Shown in pieces: positions 1-7,445 of a DNA stretch of 64,000 nt (position 1 is its first letter; each line of letters opens with the position of its first letter). The notes under the pieces were generated by a model, which saw nothing but the letters and a program-made list of their open reading frames with translations, was not told where the DNA came from and searched no databases. Position numbers and translations under genes: made by a program. Source of the DNA: Chitinophaga sp. SYP-B3965 (GTDB taxonomy: Bacteria; Bacteroidota; Bacteroidia; Chitinophagales; Chitinophagaceae); assembly GCF_009647655.1 (NCBI RefSeq), contig NZ_WJFD01000001.1, positions 3,338,488 through 3,402,487 of the forward strand, written 5' to 3'.

Positions 1-6
1 TTTGCC

Positions 7-30
7 TGATGGGACCTTGCGGTCTCATCA
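7..30 (-). other. stem-loop after hisC
   Basis: A 10-bp stem (7-16 with 21-30, one wobble) and a 4-base loop overlap the hisC stop codon. There is no T-run on either strand, so this looks like an intercistronic hairpin rather than a terminator. The operon probably continues off the left edge, with hisB the usual next gene. Confidence 0.4.
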
Positions 31-1077
31 TACTATAGCTTGTAAAGTATTAATCAATTCAATGTTTTCCGCTGGTGTACCTACTGTAATACGAAGGCAT
101 CCCACACAAAGTTCCACTTTGGAACGGTCCCGCACTACAATGCCCTTTTCTATGAGATGATTGTAAATGCCTTTCGCATCTGTTGTTTTAGCCAGCAGGA
201 AATTAGCATCGCTGGGATATACCTTTTCAACGATCGGTAATGCCTTCAGTGCAAATTCCAGCTTATCCCGCTCCAGCACTGTTTCCCGGATCCAGGCATT
301 CACCTGGTCTATGTTATTCAATGCTTCCAGTGCCAGTTCCTGCGAAGCCTGGTTGATATTATACGGTGGTTTTACTTTGTTGAATACATTGATGATATCC
401 TCACTCGCAAAAGCCATCCCTACCCGCAATGCCGCCAGCCCCCATGCTTTGGAGAGGGTTTGCAGGATCACCAGGTTAGGATACTCCGTGAGTTCCTGGA
501 TCAATGTCTTTTGTTTGGAGAAGTTAATATATGCTTCATCTACAACTACAATACCGTGGAAGTTGTTCAGTACTACTTCAATGTCTTCCCGGTTGATAGC
601 ATTTGCAGTAGGATTATTGGGAGAACAGATGAAGATCAGTTTCGTGTTGTCATCTATAGCTGCTTCTATTGCAGGCAGGTCCAGCTGGAAGTCTTCTGTA
701 AGTGTAGCTTTGCGGATAGTTACATCATTGATGTTGGCGCTCACTTCATACATGCCGTAAGTGGGCGGACACAATACCACGTTATCCAAACCACCGGGGC
801 GGCAGAATGCGCGGAACAATACATCTATCGCTTCATCACTGCCGTTGCCGAGGAAAATATTCTGTGGCGGCACACCTTTGATCTCTGCCAGGCGGTATTT
901 AACCTTCCATTGCAAAGGGTCCGGATAACGATTGTAATCCGTGGGTAATGGTGAGCCATAGCTATTCTCATTGGCATCCAGGAATACAGATGCTTCTCCT
1001 TTGAACTCATCCCGGGCGGAAGAATAAGGAACCAGTCTTTTGATATTATCTCTTAAGAGACTATTAAGATCGAACAT
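28..1077 (-). CDS. hisC: histidinol-phosphate aminotransferase
   Basis: Converts imidazole-acetol phosphate and glutamate to histidinol phosphate, a late step of histidine synthesis in the cytoplasm. The 349-residue protein is a full-length fold-type I PLP aminotransferase. Asp180-Glu-Ala-Tyr precedes the PLP lysine in the motif SKAWGL (Lys210), and the N-terminal DANEN motif near residue 35 and the SPNNPT motif near 152 are typical of HisC. It starts with ATG 6 bases after the hisD stop, so it is co-transcribed with hisD and hisG. Expression should follow the His attenuator upstream of hisG. Identification rests on motifs and operon context and is secure. Confidence 0.96.
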   Translation of the reverse strand: MFDLNSLLRDNIKRLVPYSSARDEFKGEASVFLDANENSYGSPLPTDYNRYPDPLQWKVKYRLAEIKGVPPQNIFLGNGSDEAIDVLFRAFCRPGGLDNVVLCPPTYGMYEVSANINDVTIRKATLTEDFQLDLPAIEAAIDDNTKLIFICSPNNPTANAINREDIEVVLNNFHGIVVVDEAYINFSKQKTLIQELTEYPNLVILQTLSKAWGLAALRVGMAFASEDIINVFNKVKPPYNINQASQELALEALNNIDQVNAWIRETVLERDKLEFALKALPIVEKVYPSDANFLLAKTTDAKGIYNHLIEKGIVVRDRSKVELCVGCLRITVGTPAENIELINTLQAIV

Positions 1078-1083
1078 GCGTAT

Positions 1084-2364
1084 TTAATTAGATTTTAAAC
1101 GAATGCTTACCGCGTTCTTGTGTGCGTCCAGTCCTTCTGCAGCTGCCATGGCTTCTATGGCCGGGGCTAATGCTGTCAGGCCTTCGCGGCTGAGGCGCTG
1201 AAAAGTGATCTTCTTTACAAAGCTGTCTACACTCACACCACTATATGCTGTGGCATAACCATTGGTGGGCAATGTATGATTGGTGCCTGAAGCATAATCT
1301 CCTGCGCTTTCCGGAGAGTAATTACCGAGGAATACAGAACCTGCATTTATCACACGGGTAGCTAATGCTTCATCATTTTCACAGGCCATGATCAAATGCT
1401 CTGGTGCATAATCGTTGAGCATGTCCATCGCTTCGTCCCTGTCTTTTACAAGGATGAGTTTGCTATTGTCCAGTGCTTTGGCGGCGAGGTCTTTGCGAGG
1501 CAGTAAAGCCAGTTGCAGCGCTACTTCTTTCTCTACTTCCAGGATCACTTTTTCTGATGTGGTTACCAGTAATACCTGGCTGTCTGCACCATGTTCTGCC
1601 TGTGATAATAAGTCTGCCGCCACAAATGCCGGCACACATGTTTCATCTGCAAACACCGCTACTTCAGAAGGTCCGGCTGGCATATCAATCGCAATGCCTG
1701 CACTGTTCACCAATTGTTTGGCACAGGTCACATACTGATTGCCTGGTCCAAAGATCTTATACACTTTAGGTATGCTTTCCGTACCATAGGCCATGGCGCC
1801 AATAGCCTGTACCCCGCCGGTTTTGAACACCTGCGTAATGCCGGTAAAATGAGCAGCCCACAGTACGGCGGGATGCACAATCCCATCTTTACCCGGAGGC
1901 GTGCACAGTACAATTTCGCTGCAACCCGCCAGCCTGGCCGGAATGGCCAGCATGAGGATAGTGGAGAATAAAGGAGCGGTACCACCGGGAATATATAAAC
2001 CTACTTTTTCTATGCCTACCGGCTTGCGCCAGCATTGCACACCTGGCATGGTTTCTATCATGGTCACCGGTTCTATCTGTGCCCGGTGAAAGGCTTCTAT
2101 GTTCAGCGCTGCCTGGCGGATAGCACTTTTCAGTGATTCATCCAGGCTGGCATCTGCTGCTTCAAATTCCGCTGCGGTAACACGGATGTCCGTTAACGTT
2201 ACTTTATCGAACTGCTGTGTGTATTTGCGCAAAGCTGCATCACCGGTGGCTTTAACATCAGCGAGGATAGCAGACACAGTGGCTTCCAGCTGGCGTGTAT
2301 CAAACGCCGGGCGTTGCAGCAGTGTGTTCCATGTATTCTTTTCCGGAAAGCGGATGATCTGCAT
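1084..2364 (-). CDS. hisD: histidinol dehydrogenase
   Basis: Carries out the last two oxidations of histidine synthesis, from L-histidinol to L-histidine, with NAD+ and a Zn2+ ion. The 426-residue length is that of stand-alone HisD. Family signatures are visible: GPGNQYV near 206, GPSEVAVFAD at 231-240, the Zn-binding SQAEHGADSQ (Gln255, His258) and the catalytic APEHL segment with the Glu-His pair. It starts with ATG 11 bases downstream of hisG and ends 6 bases before hisC. The order G-D-C is the common one for compact his operons. Nothing appears damaged. Confidence 0.97.
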   Translation of the reverse strand: MQIIRFPEKNTWNTLLQRPAFDTRQLEATVSAILADVKATGDAALRKYTQQFDKVTLTDIRVTAAEFEAADASLDESLKSAIRQAALNIEAFHRAQIEPVTMIETMPGVQCWRKPVGIEKVGLYIPGGTAPLFSTILMLAIPARLAGCSEIVLCTPPGKDGIVHPAVLWAAHFTGITQVFKTGGVQAIGAMAYGTESIPKVYKIFGPGNQYVTCAKQLVNSAGIAIDMPAGPSEVAVFADETCVPAFVAADLLSQAEHGADSQVLLVTTSEKVILEVEKEVALQLALLPRKDLAAKALDNSKLILVKDRDEAMDMLNDYAPEHLIMACENDEALATRVINAGSVFLGNYSPESAGDYASGTNHTLPTNGYATAYSGVSVDSFVKKITFQRLSREGLTALAPAIEAMAAAEGLDAHKNAVSIRLKSN

Positions 2365-2375
2365 AGTAATGTTCT

Positions 2376-3233
2376 TTAAATGATCATTTTCTCGATCGGT
2401 ACCACCAGGATACCCTGTGCACCGGCGCCTTTCAGGCTTTCAATGATATCCCAGAATTCGTTTTCATTCAGTACGGAATGCACAGAGCTCCAGCCTTCTT
2501 CTGCCAAAGGCAGTACAGTCGGACTTTTCATCCCTGGCAGCAGGCTGATGATCTCCGCCAGTTTATCATTCGGCGCATTGAGCAGGATGTATTTATTGTT
2601 CTTGGCTTTCTTCACGGCCTGGATGCGGAAGATCAGTTTAGCCAGTAACTGCTGCTGTTCAGCAGTGAGTTTATCATTGGCCACCAGGATGGCTTCCGAC
2701 TTCAATACTGTTTCCACTTCTTTCAGGCCATTCATGAACAGGGTGGAGCCGCTGCTCACGAGATCACAGATAGCATCTGCCAAACCTATGCCCGGCGCTA
2801 TTTCCACGGAACCGCTGATCTCATGGATCTCTGCTGTAATGCCCTGTTTGCTCAGGAAATCGCCCAGGATCATGGGATAGCTGGTAGCAATACGCTGACC
2901 ATCCAGGTCTTTGATGGAATTGTACTGCATGGCTTTAGGAACAGCCATGGCTAAACGGCATTTGCCAAAGCCCAGTTTCTCTACGGTGCGTAAAGGCGGG
3001 CGGCTCTTTTCCAGTACTACGTTTTCGCCTACGATGCCAATGTCCGCTACACCGTCTTCCACGTATTGCGGAATATCATCGTCCCGCAGGAAGAATACTT
3101 CCAGCGGAAAATTAGAGGCTTCCGTTTTGAGTTTGTTCACGCCGTTATTGATGTCTATCCCGCATTCTTTCAGCAGTTTGATAGAATCTTCGTGCAGGCG
3201 ACCTGATTTCTGAATGGCAATACGCAGTTTCAT
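2376..3233 (-). CDS. hisG: ATP phosphoribosyltransferase, long form
   Basis: Catalyses the committed first step of histidine synthesis, joining ATP and PRPP. At 285 residues it is the long, self-sufficient form. A periplasmic-binding-protein-like catalytic half (about 1-210) carries the PRPP-binding segment ADAICDLVSSGSTL at 152-165, and a C-terminal ACT-like domain (about 215-285) normally binds histidine for feedback inhibition. No hisZ is therefore needed. It is the first structural gene of the operon. Its ATG lies 18 bases downstream of the U-tract of an intrinsic terminator that follows a His-rich leader peptide, so control should act both on the enzyme and on transcription. Confidence 0.97.
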   Translation of the reverse strand: MKLRIAIQKSGRLHEDSIKLLKECGIDINNGVNKLKTEASNFPLEVFFLRDDDIPQYVEDGVADIGIVGENVVLEKSRPPLRTVEKLGFGKCRLAMAVPKAMQYNSIKDLDGQRIATSYPMILGDFLSKQGITAEIHEISGSVEIAPGIGLADAICDLVSSGSTLFMNGLKEVETVLKSEAILVANDKLTAEQQQLLAKLIFRIQAVKKAKNNKYILLNAPNDKLAEIISLLPGMKSPTVLPLAEEGWSSVHSVLNENEFWDIIESLKGAGAQGILVVPIEKMII

Positions 3234-3250
3234 AATTTTCTGATTGAAAC

Positions 3251-3283
3251 AAAAAAAGGCTTACCGGAAAACGGTAAGCCTTT
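3251..3283 (-). terminator. his attenuator terminator hairpin
   Basis: On the minus strand a perfect 9-bp stem (ggcttaccg with cggtaagcc, extended by AAA/TTT) with a 5-base loop is followed by seven T residues. It lies between the His leader peptide and hisG. Its 5' arm (3272-3279) can instead pair over 8 positions, one of them G-U, with 3321-3328 in the leader. That segment can in turn pair with 3333-3338 just after the His codons. These three exclusive pairings are the classical pause, antiterminator and terminator structures. Confidence 0.9.
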
Positions 3284-3306
3284 GATGGTGAATATCTGTG
3301 TGTACA

Positions 3307-3372
3307 TTACAGCATTCCCTGCCTACCGGTTGGGTAAGTATGGTGATGATGTATGTGTACGTTGTTGTTCAT
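3307..3372 (-). CDS. hisL: his operon leader peptide
   Basis: A 21-codon open frame starting with ATG at 3372 and ending with TAA at 3307-3309. Residues 5-11 read VHIHHHH, giving five His codons within six. The stop codon is 24 bases before the terminator stem. A stalled ribosome at the His codons would cover 3333-3338, freeing 3321-3328 to pair with the 5' arm of the terminator so that hisG is transcribed. A ribosome reaching the stop would cover 3321-3328 and let the terminator form. The peptide itself is expected to have no function beyond sensing charged tRNA-His. Confidence 0.9.
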   Translation of the reverse strand: MNNNVHIHHHHTYPTGRQGML

Positions 3373-3389
3373 GTTTTAAAAATCTGGTG

Positions 3390-3419
3390 CAAAAATAGGA
3401 AGTAATCTGAATAATCAAA
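3390..3419 (-). promoter_or_regulatory. his operon promoter, Bacteroidota type
   Basis: On the minus strand TTTG (3416-3419) is followed after 18 bases by TATTTTTG (3390-3397), an exact match to the Bacteroidota -7 motif TAnnTTTG with near-ideal spacing. Transcription would begin about 10 bases before the leader peptide ATG. This is a prediction from sequence alone. Confidence 0.7.
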
Positions 3420-3478
3420 TCACATTTCGCTTTTATAGACAATTTCTGAAGAAAGAAGCATTTTGTTAGATAAAATCT

Positions 3479-3509
3479 AAAGCCTGCCGTCAATATAGGG
3501 GCAGGCTTT
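3479..3509. other. inverted repeat in the divergent his/kinase gap
   Basis: A perfect 10-bp stem (aaagcctgcc with ggcaggcttt) with an 11-base loop lies in the 3,420-3,699 gap between two divergent transcription units. It resembles a terminator, but no gene on either strand ends here and the T-tracts are short. It could end a small untraced transcript or bind a protein. Nothing else convincing was seen in this gap. Confidence 0.45.
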
Positions 3510-3699
3510 AGGAAAAAATGGCGAAAACAAACATCTGATCAGGTTAAAATGGCGGACGTACAGTTTAATCTGATGCAAAGTAGCATCAAGGAAAGTTGCC
3601 GCCAAAATATGATTGATCAACTGAACGTTGCAAATGATGAATGCGGGACATCAGAAATTCTCCGAACTTTGAGACCGATCGTATTAAATTGCCTCCTGT

Positions 3700-4734
3700 A
3701 TGGCGCAGAAGAATCTATTGAATAATAGCTGGGTGGTGAATACGCTCTTCCTGATCGTGCTCCTGACCGTGATGGTACTGGTGAACATGCAGTATGAGCC
3801 CATCAATAATGTGCGGTTGTACCTTAACAACGGGGTGTCTGTTATTTTCATTTATGTGATGTGTGCCGTCCATAATAAGTACATGCTCAAGATGCTGATC
3901 ATGAAACGGCAGTACTGGCAGTATTTAGGGCTGCTGGTTTGCTGGCTGGCCGTTACAGCATACGGGTCCTATTTCCTGAGGATGAATGTCTTCAAAACGG
4001 ACACGGACATGATCTGGGTGAGCGACCTGGTATTTTCCCTGGCCTGCCTGCTGATAGGCATCGGGCTCTGGTTCCTTTACCGGCAGGCTACCTGGCATAC
4101 CCTGGAATTAAGGAATTCCCTGCTGATGCGGGATAAAGAGATCCAATACCTGCAAAGCCAGCTGAACCCCCATTTCTTCTTCAACACACTCAATAACCTG
4201 TATGGCGTTAGCTTACGCTATCCCAATAAAACACCGGAACTGATCCTCAGCATTTCAGAACTGCTGCGGTACCAGTTGCAAAGTTCCCGCAAACAGCTGG
4301 TGCCATTAGAAGATGAACTCCAGTTCGTACGGAATTATGTACACCTGGAAAGAGCGCGGGTAAGGCAAAGATGCCAGGTGAGCTTTAAAAAGAAAGGCAG
4401 TGAAAAAGACCTGCTGATCACCCCGCTCATCCTGATCACTTTTGTAGAGAACGCTTTCAAGTACGCCCCTTCCAGTATCCAGGCCTCTTATATCAAAGTG
4501 GAACTGGAGATCAAAGGGGAAACTTTACTGCTCAAGATCCGCAACACCGTGCCGGAAAATAAACAATCCGTATCTTCGACGGGCGTAGGATTGAACAATG
4601 TGAAACAGCGGCTGGCCCTGGCCTATGCCAAACGGCATACCCTGGTCACCCACGAAGAGAACAACATTTATTACACAGAACTGCTTTTAACTTTAGAACG
4701 CCATGCAAGTACTCCGCTGCCTGATCGTAGATGA
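3700..4734 (+). CDS. LytS/YehU-type sensor histidine kinase
   Basis: Membrane-bound kinase of the PF06580 family that phosphorylates a LytTR response regulator. The N-terminal 130 residues hold four hydrophobic segments (about 12-29, 44-60, 74-92 and 106-127) with little extracellular loop. A short linker leads to the phosphoacceptor motif QLNPHFFFNTL with His158. The N box FVENAFKYA (Glu250, Asn251) and a GVGLNNV glycine box complete the ATP-binding domain. The last 32 bases overlap the regulator gene in another frame, a sign of translational coupling. No separate sensory domain is present, so the signal is probably sensed in or near the membrane. The ligand is unknown. Confidence 0.93.
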   Translation: MAQKNLLNNSWVVNTLFLIVLLTVMVLVNMQYEPINNVRLYLNNGVSVIFIYVMCAVHNKYMLKMLIMKRQYWQYLGLLVCWLAVTAYGSYFLRMNVFKTDTDMIWVSDLVFSLACLLIGIGLWFLYRQATWHTLELRNSLLMRDKEIQYLQSQLNPHFFFNTLNNLYGVSLRYPNKTPELILSISELLRYQLQSSRKQLVPLEDELQFVRNYVHLERARVRQRCQVSFKKKGSEKDLLITPLILITFVENAFKYAPSSIQASYIKVELEIKGETLLLKIRNTVPENKQSVSSTGVGLNNVKQRLALAYAKRHTLVTHEENNIYYTELLLTLERHASTPLPDRR

Positions 4735-5392
4735 CGAACCCGGGGCACATTATGTGCTGGAAGCGCATATTGAAAAAGTGCAGGCCTTACAGATAGTAGG
4801 GCATTGCTACAATGCCATGGAAACCGCCAACTTCCTGCATCGCGAGAAAGTGGATGTGGTATTCCTGGATATCAATATGCCGGAACTTAGCGGGCTGGAC
4901 CTTCTGAAAACGCTCAACAACAATCATCCCAAGATCATTCTTTGCAGTGCCTACAGCGAGTTTGCGCTGGAAAGTTATGAATATGATGTAGTGGATTATA
5001 TCCTCAAACCCATCAGTTTCCCCCGTTTCCTGAAAGCAGTGAACAAGATCCTGCAACAGGAAGCGCCGGCCAGCAATCCGCCGGAAGAACCCCTGCTGCT
5101 GAAAACCGGCAGTACCCAAACGTCTGTAGACCCCGGAGATATTTACTATGTACAAAGCATGGGCAACTATGTGAAAGTGTACCTGGAAAATAAATGCCTC
5201 ATCGTGAACGCCACCACCGCCGAAATGGAGAAGTTGCTGCCCGTTTGCAATTTCGTGCGCATCCACAAATCCTATATCATCGCTGCAGATAAAGTGGATG
5301 AATGGGGTCCGCGCCACGTGGTGATCCTGGATGAAAGTCTTCCTGTCGGACAAACCTTCAAAATTAACCTTAACAAACTGAAAGAAAGATAA
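4703..5392 (+). CDS. LytTR-family response regulator
   Basis: Cytoplasmic transcription regulator paired with the preceding kinase. A receiver domain (1-118) has the acidic pair Asp10-Asp11, the phosphoacceptor Asp56 in FLDINMP and the conserved Lys102 in LKP. A LytTR DNA-binding domain fills about residues 125-229 (YVQSMGNYVKVYLE and FVRIHKSYIIA are typical). The ATG sits inside the end of the kinase gene. The heparinase-like gene begins 34 bases downstream and is probably co-transcribed, which suggests, without proof, that it is a target or effector of this system. Confidence 0.94.
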   Translation: MQVLRCLIVDDEPGAHYVLEAHIEKVQALQIVGHCYNAMETANFLHREKVDVVFLDINMPELSGLDLLKTLNNNHPKIILCSAYSEFALESYEYDVVDYILKPISFPRFLKAVNKILQQEAPASNPPEEPLLLKTGSTQTSVDPGDIYYVQSMGNYVKVYLENKCLIVNATTAEMEKLLPVCNFVRIHKSYIIAADKVDEWGPRHVVILDESLPVGQTFKINLNKLKER

Positions 5393-5426
5393 GAAAGGAG
5401 TATTTTCACGATCAAAATTCCACATT

Positions 5427-7358
5427 GTGAAAAGTATCTTCTTATTTATCGGGGCTCTGTTCCTGTCTTTAGCCGTATCGGCACAGGATCACAAGGACCT
5501 CCTCACCACGCGCTACAGCGAAGCACAGCTCGGCACTATCCTTACTAAAGACCAGGATTGGGTAACACTCCCCTCCTACACGCAACGTGATTTCTGGAAT
5601 GGCCTGCCTGCAAGTATCCGCACAGCGCTCATCCAACAGGGAGAGGTTTCTCTGCCTTTCAAATGGGATGTTGTAAAAGCCACGGATATCATGGAGTTCA
5701 CCCGTACGGGTAACCGCAACATCATGCAGAATCCTAACTCCGCCCGTAAAACTGCGCTGCAAAATCTTGTGCTCGCGGAACTGGCAGAAGGGAAAGGGCG
5801 TTTTATGGATCAGATCATCAATGGCAGCTGGGCCATCTGTGAGCAAAGCTCCTGGGTACTCTCCGCACATTTGCCTGTTCCAAAAGGCGTGGAACTTTTA
5901 CCGGATATCACCAAACCTGTTATCGATCTCGGTTCTGCTGATGCAGCCGCCTTACTTTCCTGGGTGCATTATTTCCTGAAAGCACCATTGGATAAAGTGA
6001 ATCCATTGATCGCAGAAAGGATCAAATATGCAGTGCGCAATAATGTGCTCATCCCTTATTACACCCGCAATGATTTCTGGTGGATGGGTTTTAACGATCG
6101 CCCGCAGAACAACTGGAATCCCTGGATCAATTACAATATGCTGCAATGCATGTTATTGATGGAAGATGATCAGGCGGTGAAAGTGAAGAATGTGTACAAA
6201 GCCCTGCAATCCATCGATAAATTCACAAATTCTTACAAACCGGATGGCGGCTGTGATGAAGGCCCCTCCTATTGGAGCCACGCAGGCGGTAAATATTTTG
6301 AATGCCTGGAATTGTTGCAGCACGCCACGCATGGCAAACTGGATGTTTTCTCTCATCCCCTGATCAAAAACATGGGCAACTACATTTGCAACATGTATAT
6401 CAACAGTCCTTACTTCGTGAATTTCGCGGATGCGAGTGCTAAAGGCGGCATTAATGCAGGAATGGTATACAGGTTCGGAGAAGCGATCAAAGATTCCACC
6501 ATGAGCGGCTTTGGTGCCTTCTATGCGCAGAAGAATAAAATGAATGAGAAACCTGCGGGTGGAACGATTGAAGCAGTGATCACAGATCTTACTACGATGA
6601 ATGAGATCATGGCGTATCCGGCTAAGGAACCGCTTATTGGTTCTTACTGGTATCCTGATAACCAGATTGCTATTGCGCGGGAATACCCTGGCTCTAAGCA
6701 GGGTTTCTATTTTGCGGGTAAAGGTGGGCATAATGCGGAATCTCATAACCACAACGACGTAGGTACTTTCATCCTCTATTACAATGGCCTGCCTTGTTTG
6801 GTAGATGCTGGTGTAGGTACTTACGTAAGGCAAACCTTCAGTCCTGACCGTTATAAAATATGGACGATGCAGTCTGCCTTCCATAACCTGCCTATCATCA
6901 ACGGTGTGCAGCAACAGAATGGTGCAGAGTTCAAAGCGGCTTCTGCGGCTTTTTCATCTACGGCTAAACAGGTTTCTTTTACGGCGGATATTGCAACAGC
7001 GTATCCTGCTGCTGCTAAAGTGAAGTCGTGGAAGAGAGGGTATAAACTAAACAGGGGCGGTTCTTTCGTGATCACGGATGATTATGCGTTGAGTGAGTTT
7101 GTTACCGCGCAGCAGTTGAATTTTTTAACCTTCTGTAAAGTAGTAGAAACAGCGCCGGGGCAATTGAAGTTAACGGGAGAAAATTTCGTGTTGATCATGC
7201 ATTATGATACAAAGCAATTCACAGCAGAGATCACGCATATTGACAACAACGATCCTCGGTTGGAGAGTATATGGCCTGGTGGGTTAGAGAGGATTTTATT
7301 GAAGGGGAAGAATGCAGGGGTGAAAGGGAGTGCTAAGATTGAAATAAAGAAAGGTTGA
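5427..7358 (+). CDS. heparinase II/III-like polysaccharide lyase
   Basis: Predicted exported lyase acting on acidic polysaccharide. The 643-residue protein opens with a signal peptide (SLAVSAQ, cleavage near residue 20). It continues with an alpha/alpha-toroid domain rich in Trp and Asn (about 45-380), including NDFWWMGFNDRPQNNW near 212, and ends in a beta-sandwich of the PF07940 type. The conserved GHNAESHNHNDVG segment near 432-446 carries the His residues that bind metal or act in catalysis in this family. It starts at GTG (no in-frame ATG nearby). Relatives include heparin, heparan and alginate lyases, so the substrate cannot be named. It is probably expressed with the two-component genes just upstream. 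Confidence 0.87.
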   Translation: MKSIFLFIGALFLSLAVSAQDHKDLLTTRYSEAQLGTILTKDQDWVTLPSYTQRDFWNGLPASIRTALIQQGEVSLPFKWDVVKATDIMEFTRTGNRNIMQNPNSARKTALQNLVLAELAEGKGRFMDQIINGSWAICEQSSWVLSAHLPVPKGVELLPDITKPVIDLGSADAAALLSWVHYFLKAPLDKVNPLIAERIKYAVRNNVLIPYYTRNDFWWMGFNDRPQNNWNPWINYNMLQCMLLMEDDQAVKVKNVYKALQSIDKFTNSYKPDGGCDEGPSYWSHAGGKYFECLELLQHATHGKLDVFSHPLIKNMGNYICNMYINSPYFVNFADASAKGGINAGMVYRFGEAIKDSTMSGFGAFYAQKNKMNEKPAGGTIEAVITDLTTMNEIMAYPAKEPLIGSYWYPDNQIAIAREYPGSKQGFYFAGKGGHNAESHNHNDVGTFILYYNGLPCLVDAGVGTYVRQTFSPDRYKIWTMQSAFHNLPIINGVQQQNGAEFKAASAAFSSTAKQVSFTADIATAYPAAAKVKSWKRGYKLNRGGSFVITDDYALSEFVTAQQLNFLTFCKVVETAPGQLKLTGENFVLIMHYDTKQFTAEITHIDNNDPRLESIWPGGLERILLKGKNAGVKGSAKIEIKKG

Positions 7359-7410
7359 TATAAAACTGCGGGAGGCAACGATAAAAGCCGCCGCAGGCGC
7401 CACCCTTAAT

Positions 7411-7445
7411 AAAGAAAGAGATCTGGCTATCAGATCTCTTTCTTT
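7411..7445. terminator. bidirectional terminator
   Basis: A perfect 15-bp inverted repeat (7411-7425 with 7431-7445) with a 5-base loop lies between two convergent genes. The arms end in A- and T-rich sequence, so it can work in both directions. The stop codon of the minus-strand gene (7430-7432) lies in its loop and right arm. Confidence 0.9.

Noticed and set aside
6153..6914. 253-codon open frame antisense to the heparinase-like gene
   Set aside because: It lies wholly inside a gene with clear signal peptide and family motifs, has no domain of its own and follows the codon pattern of the opposite strand.
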